Shown: positions 47,293-56,147 of the stretch, one piece after another
Position numbering within the stretch: the first letter of the stretch is position 1
Layout: every line of letters starts with the position of its first letter
The notes under the pieces: generated by a model
The model's input: the letters and a program-made list of their open reading frames with translations, nothing else
The model's database searches: none
Told to the model about the DNA's origin: nothing
NCBI RefSeq assembly: GCF_030227115.1
Contig: NZ_JASSUA010000003.1
Coordinates: 124,001 to 188,000 of the forward strand
Direction of reading: 5' to 3'
DNA: 64,000 nt
Source: Marinobacter sp. SS13-12
GTDB taxonomy: Bacteria > Pseudomonadota > Gammaproteobacteria > Pseudomonadales > Oleiphilaceae
Program-made: the position numbers and the translations under genes

Positions 47293-48363
47293 ATGAGGCA
47301 AAAGATCAATTTTTGTACAAGCAAGGATGGTGTCTGTATCGCCTACGCTACGGCAGGACGTGGCCCCCCGTTGATGCGTGTGGGTGGCTGGATGACACAT
47401 GTTGAACATGACTGGGACAGCCCCATCTGGAAGCACTGGCTGAGGGAGTTGACGCGTGAGCACACCCTTGCGCGTTTTGACATGCGCGGTTCAGGCTTGT
47501 CGGATCACGGGGTGGCCGAGCAGGGGGTTGGGGTCTGGATTGAAGATCTGGAAGCTGTGGCCAATGCTCTGGGATGGCGGCGGTTTCCCCTGCTGGGTAT
47601 CTGCCAGGGCGGACCTGTTGCAGCTGCCTACGCTGCCCGCCACCCGGAGCGTGTTAGCCGACTTGTACTTTATAACGCCTACGCCCATGGCGCTTACACC
47701 AGTGATATTCCCGAATTCAGAACGGAAGAGGCACGGGCTCTGGAAGGTATGATCAAAGTAGGGTGGGGGAAGCACCATGGCGCCTTTCGTGAGGTATTTG
47801 CTCGCCTGATGTCGCCCCCCGAGGCTCGTGACCAGGTTGCCTGGTGGTCTGAGCTGCAACGAATTACCACAGAGCCAGTAACCGCAGTCCGTCTCTGGCA
47901 CGCCTTCCATGCTGTCGACGTCAGGGATCAGTTGGGAAAAATCCGGGCTCCTGCGCTGGTCGTTCATATAAAGGGTGACCAGATGGTCCCTTTTGAATTG
48001 GGCCGTGAACTCGCTGCCCACATTTCTGGTGCTCACTTTCTGCCACTTGAAGGCAAAAGTCATATTCTGCAGCCGGATGATCCTGGCTGGCCCACCTTTG
48101 TATCGGAATTTCGCAGATTCCTCACAAGCCAGGTGAGCGACCACCCTGAGCCACCCCCGGAATTCGAGTGCCTGACCCACCGTGAATGTGCTGTTTTGAA
48201 CGAGGTGGCCCAGGGCTTATCGAATGATGCAATCGCGGAAAGATTGGCTATTGCCCCCAAAACGGCACGCAATCATGTCACTAATATCTGCAGTAAGCTG
48301 AATATTTCCACGCGTTCCCAACTGATTGTCAGGGCCCGGGAAGCGGGATTTGGCAGCCACTAG
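47293..48363 (+). CDS. Alpha/beta hydrolase fused to LuxR-type DNA-binding domain
   Basis: A 356-residue one-component regulator. Residues about 1-280 are an alpha/beta hydrolase fold with 'FDMRGSGLSDH', nucleophile elbow GICQGGPVA (Cys104 in place of the usual Ser), 'KGDQMVPFE' and 'GKSHILQPDDP' (His). Residues about 290-352 are a LuxR helix-turn-helix (LTHRECAVLNEVAQGLSNDA). The hydrolase part probably senses or consumes a small ligand. Start MRQKINF fits relatives but lacks a ribosome site; TTG 47227 has GGAG upstream and is an alternative. It lies before a flavin oxidoreductase gene it might control. Confidence 0.85.
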   Translation: MRQKINFCTSKDGVCIAYATAGRGPPLMRVGGWMTHVEHDWDSPIWKHWLRELTREHTLARFDMRGSGLSDHGVAEQGVGVWIEDLEAVANALGWRRFPLLGICQGGPVAAAYAARHPERVSRLVLYNAYAHGAYTSDIPEFRTEEARALEGMIKVGWGKHHGAFREVFARLMSPPEARDQVAWWSELQRITTEPVTAVRLWHAFHAVDVRDQLGKIRAPALVVHIKGDQMVPFELGRELAAHISGAHFLPLEGKSHILQPDDPGWPTFVSEFRRFLTSQVSDHPEPPPEFECLTHRECAVLNEVAQGLSNDAIAERLAIAPKTARNHVTNICSKLNISTRSQLIVRAREAGFGSH

Positions 48364-48455
48364 GACACTTGTCCCGTTTCAGACCATTTCATATTTCCAT
48401 TTGGGACATTCGCCTCATGACGACGCATAGGGCCCCTGAGTACCGTATGCATTGA

Positions 48456-48473
48456 GGCCAACCACAGTTGGCC
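48456..48473. promoter_or_regulatory. Palindrome upstream of the flavin oxidoreductase gene
   Basis: GGCCAAC (48456-48462) and GTTGGCC (48467-48473) form a perfect dyad with a four-base spacer, about 40 bases before the oxidoreductase ATG. It could be the operator for the LuxR-type regulator next door or a small transcription attenuator. Confidence 0.4.
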
Positions 48474-48513
48474 GGGTACTCCATACATTGTCGGTACCAG
48501 GGAGGCGATCACC

Positions 48514-49890
48514 ATGGATACCGAAACCATTAATCAACTGAAACGCTCCTTCCGGGGAGATGTTCTGAACCCTGGAGATGCCGATTATGACCATGTGCGC
48601 GCCCTCTACAACGCCATGATCGATAAGCGTCCCAGGCTAATCGTCCGCTGTTGCGATACCGCAGACGTGGCTTTGGCCGTGGGTTTCGGGCGCGACCAGA
48701 ACCTGCTTGTTGCAGTGCGGGGGTGCGGCCATAACGGCCCTGGGCTCGGCAGTTGCGACGATGGACTGCTGATTGATCTATCCCGAATGAAAGGAGTTTA
48801 CGTAGACCCGGACAACGCCACCGTCAGGGCCCAGCCGGGGTGCACTCAGGGCGACCTGGATCACGCCACCCACGCTTATGGCCTGGCGGTACCGGCAGGC
48901 ATTGTAAGCACCACCGGGATATCCGGACTGACCCTGGGTGGCGGGCATGGCTACCTGAGCCGGTTACATGGCCTGACCGTGGACAATCTGCTGGAAGCCG
49001 AAGTCGTGCTTGCCAACGGACGCATTCTCACAGCCAATATCAACCAGAATGAGGATTTGTTCTGGGCCATTCGCGGCGGTGGCGGGAACTTTGGCGTTGT
49101 GACCAGCTTTCTCTTCCAGGCGCACCCTGTGAAGGACGTTTATGCTGGCCCAATATTCTGGGATCTGGCCGATGCCCGCCAGATTATGGCCTGGTATCGC
49201 GATTTCCTGCCCAGGGCGCCGCGCGAAATGGGCATGTTCCTCGGTCTCAAGCGTGTGCCGAATGCAGAGCTCTTTCCTGAGGCTCTCTGGGGTCGGCCTA
49301 TTGTTGCTCTCATGACCTGTTACAACGGCACCGAAGAAGAAGGTGTCGAAGCAATGCGACCGGTCTACGAGGCACTGCCCGAACCACTATTGGATGGGAT
49401 GACTCAGATGCCGTTTCCCATCTGGCAGTCTGCCTTCGACCCCATCCTGCCTGAAGGACTGCAGTGGTATTGGAAGGGGGACTTCGTTAAAGAGTTGTCG
49501 GACGAGGCGATAGACGTCCACATCAAACATGCCTCAAAGGCGCCGGACGGGCTCTCACTGATGCACCTGTACCCGATCAATGGCGCGGTACACGACACGG
49601 ATAGTAACGCCATGGCCTGGAGTTGTCGCGATGCGAACTGGTCCATGGTCATCGCCGGAATTGATGCCGAGCCCGAAAATGCGGCAACAGTAACCCAATG
49701 GGCGCGTGACTACTGGGAAGCAGTTCATCCATACAGTGCCAGTGGTGCCTACATCAACTTCATGATGGAAGAGGGTAACGAGCGAATACAGGCCACCTAT
49801 GGGCCCAATTACCCGCGACTGGCGCAGATCAAGGCAAAGTACGATCCGGGAAACTTCTTCCGGGTAAACCAGAACATCCGGCCGGGTTGA
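48514..49890 (+). CDS. FAD-linked oxidoreductase, berberine-bridge-enzyme type
   Basis: A 458-residue flavoprotein with an N-terminal PCMH-type FAD domain and a C-terminal BBE segment ('AIKAKYDPGNFFRVNQN'-like end: 'KYDPGNFFRVNQNIRPG'). The FAD-attachment motif is RGCGHNGPG with His73; relatives usually have Gly where Cys71 is. 'GLTLGGGHGYLSRLHGLTVDN' forms the pyrophosphate loop without a Cys, so single histidyl linkage is likely. The enzyme probably oxidises an alcohol or sugar with oxygen. GGGAGG lies twelve bases before the ATG. No signal peptide. Confidence 0.88.
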   Translation: MDTETINQLKRSFRGDVLNPGDADYDHVRALYNAMIDKRPRLIVRCCDTADVALAVGFGRDQNLLVAVRGCGHNGPGLGSCDDGLLIDLSRMKGVYVDPDNATVRAQPGCTQGDLDHATHAYGLAVPAGIVSTTGISGLTLGGGHGYLSRLHGLTVDNLLEAEVVLANGRILTANINQNEDLFWAIRGGGGNFGVVTSFLFQAHPVKDVYAGPIFWDLADARQIMAWYRDFLPRAPREMGMFLGLKRVPNAELFPEALWGRPIVALMTCYNGTEEEGVEAMRPVYEALPEPLLDGMTQMPFPIWQSAFDPILPEGLQWYWKGDFVKELSDEAIDVHIKHASKAPDGLSLMHLYPINGAVHDTDSNAMAWSCRDANWSMVIAGIDAEPENAATVTQWARDYWEAVHPYSASGAYINFMMEEGNERIQATYGPNYPRLAQIKAKYDPGNFFRVNQNIRPG

Positions 49891-49990
49891 GTTCAAAAAC
49901 CGGTTAAAGCGGAGCCCCATGCGGTGACAGGGAAGACGCCCGGGCTCCGGATCAAATCCCTGGTCTGGCTGTAGGAACGGAGGAGGAACC

Positions 49991-50104
49991 ATGTCAATTC
50001 CAATAGTCGTGCTACTGGCGTTTGCAGGCTGGACGCTGCTGTCGATGACCCTGACTGTGGGTGCTTATCGCTGGTACCGTCTGTATAAGCAGATCACTTC
50101 CTAG
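49991..50104 (+). pseudogene. Short MAPEG-like membrane fragment
   Basis: A 37-codon frame with an excellent ribosome site (GGAGGAACC then ATG). The product, MSIPIVVLLAFAGWTLLSMT followed by 'LTVGAYRWYRLYKQITS', is one membrane helix and matches the first helix of MAPEG family proteins, which normally have about 130 residues and four helices. The remaining three helices are missing and the stop overlaps the end of the convergent lrp gene by four bases. Either a truncated remnant or a genuine tiny membrane protein. Confidence 0.6.
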
Positions 50105-50583
50105 CCTGGCAGGTGTATCAGTGGCAGCGGTGTCTGTGGCTTAACGGTCTGAATCGCAAAGTTACTGCGAATATCCCGGATTCCCGGTAACTTGAGCAGC
50201 GTATTGGTCAGGAAGTTTTCATAGGCCCGCAGATCCGGAACTACCACCTGCAGCAGGAAATCAGATTCGCCCGAAACAAGGTGGGCCATAACGACTTCCG
50301 GTAAAACACTGACCGCTTCGCGAAAGGCCTCCGCTTCTTTCTCACGATGCCGCTCCACTTTGATACCTACGAATACGGTAAGCCCCAAACCCACTTTTTC
50401 CTGGTCCAGAACCGCGCTGTAACCCTTTATCACGCCAGATTCTTCAAGCAGGCGCACCCTGCGTGAGCAGGGGGAAGGGGATAAGCCTATGTCTGCGGCC
50501 AAGTCGATATTTGGCAGGCGGCCGTTTGCCTGCAGTGTCTCCAGAATCTTCCGGTCGAATCGGTCAAACTTGAAATTTGGCAT
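50101..50583 (-). CDS. Lrp/AsnC family transcriptional regulator
   Basis: A 160-residue feast/famine regulator: N-terminal helix-turn-helix ('DRKILETLQANGRLPNIDLA', then 'IGLSPSPCSRRVRLLEESG') and C-terminal RAM ligand-binding domain. It is divergent from a LysE-type exporter, the classic arrangement for a regulator sensing an amino acid and controlling its efflux. The gene belongs to the specific regulators rather than global Lrp. Confidence 0.92.
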   Translation of the reverse strand: MPNFKFDRFDRKILETLQANGRLPNIDLAADIGLSPSPCSRRVRLLEESGVIKGYSAVLDQEKVGLGLTVFVGIKVERHREKEAEAFREAVSVLPEVVMAHLVSGESDFLLQVVVPDLRAYENFLTNTLLKLPGIRDIRSNFAIQTVKPQTPLPLIHLPG

Positions 50584-50717
50584 GATTGGTCGGTCTAGTG
50601 AGTATTCGTGATTATAGGTGCCAACTTTAAACCATTTTGTGGCTTATAAAGCAACCCTTCGCCAAAGGGTCATGGGTATACTGGACGCATCGATTTCAAC
50701 AACAGCGATGCGAATCT

Positions 50718-51344
50718 ATGGATGGCCTTTTTCTGTTTACGATGGCCCTTGTCGCAATCTACCTTGTTCCAGGGCCAGACATGATTCTGGTTCTGGGCAC
50801 GACCGTCAGCGAAGGTCCAAGGCGCGCCATTGCCACTGCAGTGGGTCTTGCGGTTGCCAGATCCATCCACGTATTGCTGGCGGCCGTAGGGCTTGCCGCA
50901 CTTTTTGTTTCACAACCCTGGACATACCATACGGTTCGTTTGGTCGGTGCTGCCTACTTGCTCTACCTGGGCTGGCAGCTTCTGGGAAAAGCCAGCGTTT
51001 TGCCGGCAACCAATGACCTGGCAGCGGCCGGGATGGCAAAATCCGGGTACCTCGCTGCTTTCCGCCGGGGGCTCGCAACCAACCTGCTCAATCCGAAATC
51101 ACTGATTTTTTGCTCAGTACTGCTCCCCCAATTCATCCGCCCGGAGCTTTCCGGAGTGGCGGGTCAGTTTGCCGTGCTGGCGGCGATTCTTGTGCTGACC
51201 GGGTTTGTATTTGATCTTGCCTATGCACTTATAGGGCGCGGGTTGTGGGCCATTACCGCTGAGAATGCCAGGTATCAGAAAGCTCAGAACAACATCTTTG
51301 CTTTGCTGATGATGAGCATTGGCCTGAAGGTCGCTTTTTCATAG
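50718..51344 (+). CDS. LysE family amino-acid exporter
   Basis: A 208-residue inner-membrane exporter with about six membrane segments; 'VPGPDMILVLGTTVSEGPR' near the N-terminus is the LysE/RhtB signature, with 'NLLNPKSLIFCSVLLPQF' later. The start MDGLFLF at 50718 suits the family but has no clear ribosome site. Divergent from the Lrp/AsnC gene, which likely controls it. Substrate probably an amino acid such as threonine or homoserine (family knowledge). Confidence 0.9.
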   Translation: MDGLFLFTMALVAIYLVPGPDMILVLGTTVSEGPRRAIATAVGLAVARSIHVLLAAVGLAALFVSQPWTYHTVRLVGAAYLLYLGWQLLGKASVLPATNDLAAAGMAKSGYLAAFRRGLATNLLNPKSLIFCSVLLPQFIRPELSGVAGQFAVLAAILVLTGFVFDLAYALIGRGLWAITAENARYQKAQNNIFALLMMSIGLKVAFS

Positions 51345-51355
51345 CTCGACCAGTG

Positions 51356-52045
51356 TCAAACGAGTGCCTGCTCAACCGCCTGGGCGGCATGAATTTCCGT
51401 AGTGTCGTAAAGCGGAACAGAGGTATCTGCCTGGCGGATCAGTAGGCCGATTTCGGTGCACCCCAGAATAACCGCCTGTGCACCGCGCTCTGAAAGCGAG
51501 GCGACAATATCGAGATAGGCCTGACGGGAATCCGGGTTAATCTCGCCCTGGCACAACTCCTCGTAGATGACCCGGTGAACTGAATCCCGCTGGGCTTGAT
51601 CCGGCGTGAGCACTGCAATGCCTGCTGCTTCCAGGCGCTCGCGGTAAAACGCCTGCTCCATGGTAAATCGAGTACCGAGCAGGCCCACGCGAGTGATGCG
51701 ATCCTGCGCCAGCACTTGTGCTGTGGCATCGGCAATATGGAGAAGGGGCAGACGAACAGTCTGTTCAATTTCTGGCGCCACCTTGTGCATGGTGTTGGTG
51801 CCAATTACCAGAAAATCTGCGCCGGCTTTTTGCAATGACAGAGCCGCGTCGGACAGTATCCGGGCGGTCGCGGCCCAGTCGCCCCTGTGCTGAAGCGCTT
51901 CGATCTCGGCAAAATCGACACTGTAGAGCACCAGTTTTGCCGAGTGCAGCCCTCCCAGGCGGGCTTTCACACCCTCATTGATCAGGCGGTAATAGGTTTG
52001 AGTCGATTCCCAGCTCATGCCGCCGAGAAGGCCAATGGTTTTCAT
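51356..52045 (-). CDS. Aspartate/glutamate racemase family protein
   Basis: A 229-residue cofactor-independent racemase. Catalytic positions are Thr83 in IGTNTMHKV and Cys196 in LGCTEIGLL; a Thr/Cys pair rather than Cys/Cys matches the YgeA subgroup, which I recall as broad-specificity amino-acid racemases. GGGAGG lies five bases before the ATG. It faces the LysE gene convergently. Role perhaps in D-amino-acid metabolism. Confidence 0.88.
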   Translation of the reverse strand: MKTIGLLGGMSWESTQTYYRLINEGVKARLGGLHSAKLVLYSVDFAEIEALQHRGDWAATARILSDAALSLQKAGADFLVIGTNTMHKVAPEIEQTVRLPLLHIADATAQVLAQDRITRVGLLGTRFTMEQAFYRERLEAAGIAVLTPDQAQRDSVHRVIYEELCQGEINPDSRQAYLDIVASLSERGAQAVILGCTEIGLLIRQADTSVPLYDTTEIHAAQAVEQALV

Positions 52046-52062
52046 AACAACCTCCCTTTTTT

Positions 52063-53262
52063 TTAACGTAAAACCCGCTTCACAAATACCGGGCCAAACA
52101 GCTCAAACACAATGGTAGAGGCGACCACGACCGGGAGAATAGAATCGCGGTATTCCGGAAAGCGTTCCGCAGCCAGCAGTGCCATACCGATCGCTACACC
52201 TGCCTGCGGTGTCAGGGCCAGGCCGATATTCCGGGGTAGTGCCTCGTGCCTTGCAGGGCTGAACATTACTGCAAAGTAGCCGCCCAACACCCGGCCGGCC
52301 AAACGCAGCAAAACATAGGCGAGGGTCAGCAGTATTGCGTCATCCACCCTGTAAAGATCAATGCTGGCTCCGGAAAGCACAAAGAAGAACACCAGAAATG
52401 GCCATTCAATATGCTCAATCTCCCGGAATGACCGGGTATGGTGATAGGCCAGATTGGCCACCAGGCTTCCGGCAATCATGGAGGCAAGCAGGGCGGAAAC
52501 ACCCAGCAGCGAGGAAAGCCCGGCCAGCAACAGTATTATCGCAATGGCTTCCACCTGAGTGGGCTCCCCCGATTTGAGGCGACCAGTCAGCCATGCGGCT
52601 GGCAGGCCAACGGTGACCCCCAGCAATATCGCGCCGCCCATCTCCCACAGGGCATGCAGCAAAGCAACCTGACCATCACCGCCAATCACCCAGCCGAGAA
52701 CGGACATACTCAGCCCGAAAACGACAATGCCCCAGGCGTCATCAATAGCAACAATACCCAGCAATATCCTGGGCACCAGTCCGGCACTCCCTCTCTCGCG
52801 AACCGATTCGCTCACAGCGGCAGGATCTGTTGCCACTGAAATGGCCGCCAGCGATACGGCAACCACTAGGGGAAACCCCAGCATCAGCAAACCAGCACCT
52901 ACCAGGAGACCGCCGCCGATAATCACGAACAGGGAAATTACCAGAATCAGTGGGCCGGTATTGCGCAGTCGACGCAACTCCAATTCACTGCCCAGAAGAA
53001 AAGCCACCATCACCAGTGCGAGCTGGATCATTGGCTCGCTTAGCCCGCCGAGCACGTCGTTATCTTGAGCACCTATCCACACCTGTTGAACGAAGGCGAT
53101 AGCAATGCCCACCAGCATCAGAATGGAGATCCGCGGAACCCTTGTGCGATGGGCAAGGGCGTCAGCAAAAATGCTGGCGGACAGAATAACGCCCAGCAGG
53201 ATGATGTTCAGGGTGGCCTGGGAAGCCCCAATGGGCAGCCAGTGGGGGAAGTTCTCAATCAT
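52063..53262 (-). CDS. Cation/proton antiporter, CPA2 type (second of three)
   Basis: A 399-residue membrane protein with about 11-12 membrane segments and the CPA2 motifs 'ISVATDPAAVSESV' and 'GIVAIDDAWGIVVF' (Asp-Asp). Likely exchanges sodium or potassium for protons. Start MIENFPHW at 53262 has GAGGCG six bases upstream; an extension to 53307 is open but unsupported. It ends 17 bases before the racemase start, so the two may be one transcript. Confidence 0.87.
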   Translation of the reverse strand: MIENFPHWLPIGASQATLNIILLGVILSASIFADALAHRTRVPRISILMLVGIAIAFVQQVWIGAQDNDVLGGLSEPMIQLALVMVAFLLGSELELRRLRNTGPLILVISLFVIIGGGLLVGAGLLMLGFPLVVAVSLAAISVATDPAAVSESVRERGSAGLVPRILLGIVAIDDAWGIVVFGLSMSVLGWVIGGDGQVALLHALWEMGGAILLGVTVGLPAAWLTGRLKSGEPTQVEAIAIILLLAGLSSLLGVSALLASMIAGSLVANLAYHHTRSFREIEHIEWPFLVFFFVLSGASIDLYRVDDAILLTLAYVLLRLAGRVLGGYFAVMFSPARHEALPRNIGLALTPQAGVAIGMALLAAERFPEYRDSILPVVVASTIVFELFGPVFVKRVLR

Positions 53263-53476
53263 CTGGACGCCTCGATATGATCCTTTAACGAAATAATCCA
53301 TCACCACCGTCGGTGAGGATTGCCAGGCGATTTACTGGCGGCCTGCTCAGAGAGTTAATAGAGAGATAGTGCCATCGGCTAGTAAACGCAGACTCTCATG
53401 ACTAGAGTTAAGATAGCACCTCGGCCACGGATCAGAATCTTCCCCGACACACTGCCATCGTAAACAGGGAATTGTT

Positions 53477-54289
53477 ATGACGACAAGCAGTAACACACCG
53501 GATCACCGTGATGCGATCACCATCCTGGCACGGGCAGGGTATGGAGCCCGGGGTATTGTCTATCTGCTGGTAGGCGGGCTGGCTGCGTTGGCTGTCGTCG
53601 GGCAGGGCGGGCAAACGACCGGTAGCCGTGGTGCTCTTGAACGCATTTTGTTTGCTCCCTGGGGTGACGTGCTGCTCGGAATCATGGTTGCCGGCCTCCT
53701 GGGATTTGCCCTTTGGCGCGGAATCCAGGCGATCAAGGATACTGATCATCACGGCATGGATGCCAAAGGCATCGTGGTCCGTGCCGCCCTCCTGATAAGC
53801 GCCATGACGCATATCATGCTCGCATTCTTTGCAGTCAGCCTGATATTCACCCTGGACAGTTCGTCCGGCGGTTCGGGCAGCGGGTCCAAAGACGCCGCTA
53901 CCTGGCTGATGAGTCAGTCCTTTGGTCGGTGGCTTGTTGCAGCGGTGGGGGTCGCACTTGTGGGAGCCGGCGTCGCCCATGTGATCAAAGCAGTGAAAAC
54001 GCAGTTTGACCGCCACTTCAACATGCCGACCCAAGTCCAGTATTGGGCTTATCCCATCTGCCGGTTTGGCCTGATAGTCCGCGGACTGGTTTTCGCGATC
54101 GTTGGCGCCTTCTTTATCATGGCGGCTTACCAGTTCGATCCCGATGAGGCCGGCGGTATCGCCGAAGTCTTCACCATGATACGCAGTCAGATATTCGGTC
54201 AGACCCTGCTGGTACTGGTCGCCTCAGGTTTGTTCGCTTTCGGCATCTATAGCCTGCTGGAAGCAATATACCGTCGCATCCATCCGTAG
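53477..54289 (+). CDS. DUF1206 membrane protein
   Basis: A 270-residue inner-membrane protein with three similar units of two helices each. Each unit opens with an Arg-Gly-like turn ('ARAGYGARGIVYLLVGGLA', 'RAALLISAMTHIMLAFFAV', 'CRFGLIVRGLVFAIVGAFF'), the DUF1206 pattern. Function unknown. AGGGA lies six bases before the ATG. The next gene follows by 18 bases on the same strand. Confidence 0.87.
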   Translation: MTTSSNTPDHRDAITILARAGYGARGIVYLLVGGLAALAVVGQGGQTTGSRGALERILFAPWGDVLLGIMVAGLLGFALWRGIQAIKDTDHHGMDAKGIVVRAALLISAMTHIMLAFFAVSLIFTLDSSSGGSGSGSKDAATWLMSQSFGRWLVAAVGVALVGAGVAHVIKAVKTQFDRHFNMPTQVQYWAYPICRFGLIVRGLVFAIVGAFFIMAAYQFDPDEAGGIAEVFTMIRSQIFGQTLLVLVASGLFAFGIYSLLEAIYRRIHP

Positions 54290-54307
54290 GCCGGAACCCG
54301 TTTCACT

Positions 54308-54910
54308 ATGAAATTCAGGTCCAGACGTGCACAGCGGTGGTTCGATCGCATAAACGATTCCCACCACATAATGTGGTTTCTGGGGGTGGTGTCCTTCCTG
54401 GAAACCATCATCGTTCCCATCCCCATCGAAGTGGTGCTGATCCCTTTAATGGCGCTCAACCGGGATTGCATCTGGCGGTTGGCTGCAGCTACCACCCTCG
54501 GCTGCCTGGTGGCGGCGTTGGTGGGCTATGGGGTGGGCATGGCGCTGTACCAGTCCGTGGGTGTCTGGTTTATCGAAAGTATGGGAATGCAGAGCGGCTA
54601 CGAGTCCTTTCAGACATTCTTCGATCAGCACGGCTTTGTGGCCATACTTGCCCTCGGTATAGTGCCCGTTCCGTTTCAGATTGCCATGATCACTGCAGGC
54701 GCGGCCGGCTACCCGATTTACCTGTTTGTACTGGCGGCTCTGATTGCCCGCGGTATCCGCTACTATGGCTTGGCGTGGCTGATCCTGCGGTTCGGCAGCC
54801 GGGCGGAAGATCTATGGCGGCGCCATGCGGTGATCGCCAGTCTTGCCGCTGCTGCGGTCCTGATCGCCATCTCGCTGGGGTTGCAGGCCCTGGCGAACAG
54901 AATAATATAG
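54308..54910 (+). CDS. YqaA family membrane protein (DedA/VTT fold)
   Basis: A 200-residue inner-membrane protein with the VTT/SNARE-associated pattern: 'FLGVVSFLETIIVPIPIEVV' and 'ILALGIVPVPFQIAMITAGA', and four to five membrane segments. Related proteins move lipids across membranes. Close spacing to the DUF1206 gene suggests one operon. Role unknown here. Confidence 0.87.
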   Translation: MKFRSRRAQRWFDRINDSHHIMWFLGVVSFLETIIVPIPIEVVLIPLMALNRDCIWRLAAATTLGCLVAALVGYGVGMALYQSVGVWFIESMGMQSGYESFQTFFDQHGFVAILALGIVPVPFQIAMITAGAAGYPIYLFVLAALIARGIRYYGLAWLILRFGSRAEDLWRRHAVIASLAAAAVLIAISLGLQALANRII

Positions 54911-55004
54911 GGAAGCGCTTTTTCTCTCCCATTATGGTTGAATAGAATTTGATCAGAAATTCAGGTGTTGGTCTGGGCAACAACTATCAGCCGGAGCAAC
55001 AATC

Positions 55005-56036
55005 ATGAGTGAGGATGTGCTTTCCGGATTACTTCGCCGTATTCGCCTGCGCGGAGCTCTGTTTTTCAATGTGGAATGTGTCGGAGCCTGGGTTACCGAA
55101 GCGCCAGCGTCGGTGCTGATCTCCAGCGCCGTTATGCCGGCGTCTGAACACATGATGGAATATCATATCGTACTGGGCGGAACCTGTTGGGCCGGGATAA
55201 CAGGGGAGCCGCAGTTTCAGATGAATGCGGGGGATGTCATCCTTTTCCCCCACGGTGATCCCCATGTGATGTCCAGTGTCCCCGGGTTGCGAGCAGAGCC
55301 TGATCTGCCATTCCTGATGGCAAACCTGAAGAAGCGCGAAGGCTTACCGTTCATGGTTCGCCAGCAAGATGATCGGCACATCCAGCCGGCAATACCTTGC
55401 CCCGATACCGTATCAAATCCGCCCAGCGCCAGATTGCTGTGCGGTTTTCTGGGTTGCGATCGCGGCCCGTTCAATCCCTTGCTTTCTGCGCTGCCACGGG
55501 TGGTTCATGCCCGTGCCACAGAGTTATCGGTAGACAGCTGGGCCGTTCAGCTTGCCCGGCTTGCGGAAACGGAGTCCCGCACCGCTCGGCCCGGCGGCGA
55601 AGCTGTTCTGGAACGTATGAGCGAAATGATGTTTGTTGATCTCATCCGGCTCCATCTCAGCACACTGTCGAAGAGCCAGACCGGATGGCTCGCCGCGTTG
55701 CGTGATCGGCATGTTGGCCGGGTGCTCACCGCAATGCACAGCCAGCCGGCAGAAGCCTGGACACTGGAAAAACTCTCCAGCCATGCCGGCCTCTCACGCT
55801 CTGCACTTCAGGACCGGTTTGTCGAACTGGTCGGGCAGCCTCCCATGCAGTATCTGAGATGCTGGCGCATGCAGGTTGCGTCCAACCTGTTAGTGGAAAG
55901 CAACGCCAAGATGGTCACCATCGCCCGTGAAGTGGGTTATGAATCAGAAGAGGCCTTCAGCCGGTCGTTCAAACGTGCGGTCGGCCAGCCGCCTGCCATG
56001 TGGCGTCGTGAACGCTCCATTCAACAGGTTCGGTAA
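55005..56036 (+). CDS. AraC family regulator with cupin sensor domain
   Basis: A 343-residue regulator. The N-terminal cupin-type domain (about 1-190, with 'MEYHIVLGGTCWAGI' and 'GDVILFPHGDPHVM' carrying metal/ligand histidines) precedes two AraC helix-turn-helices (about 235-335: 'WTLEKLSSHAGLSRSALQDR' and 'MVTIAREVGYESEEAFSRSF'). The Cys-rich 'LLCGFLGCDRGPFN' is typical of this cupin_6 subgroup. GGAG lies eight bases before the ATG. Same strand as the methyltransferase gene that follows, which it may control. Confidence 0.92.
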   Translation: MSEDVLSGLLRRIRLRGALFFNVECVGAWVTEAPASVLISSAVMPASEHMMEYHIVLGGTCWAGITGEPQFQMNAGDVILFPHGDPHVMSSVPGLRAEPDLPFLMANLKKREGLPFMVRQQDDRHIQPAIPCPDTVSNPPSARLLCGFLGCDRGPFNPLLSALPRVVHARATELSVDSWAVQLARLAETESRTARPGGEAVLERMSEMMFVDLIRLHLSTLSKSQTGWLAALRDRHVGRVLTAMHSQPAEAWTLEKLSSHAGLSRSALQDRFVELVGQPPMQYLRCWRMQVASNLLVESNAKMVTIAREVGYESEEAFSRSFKRAVGQPPAMWRRERSIQQVR

Positions 56037-56147
56037 TTCAGTCATACACGCCGGACGGATGATCATTCAGCCGAAAGGCGACTCCCCCCACTATAGAGAT
56101 GTCCGCAGCGACAATTTCAAACCTCTATTATCTATGGGAGAACGATC

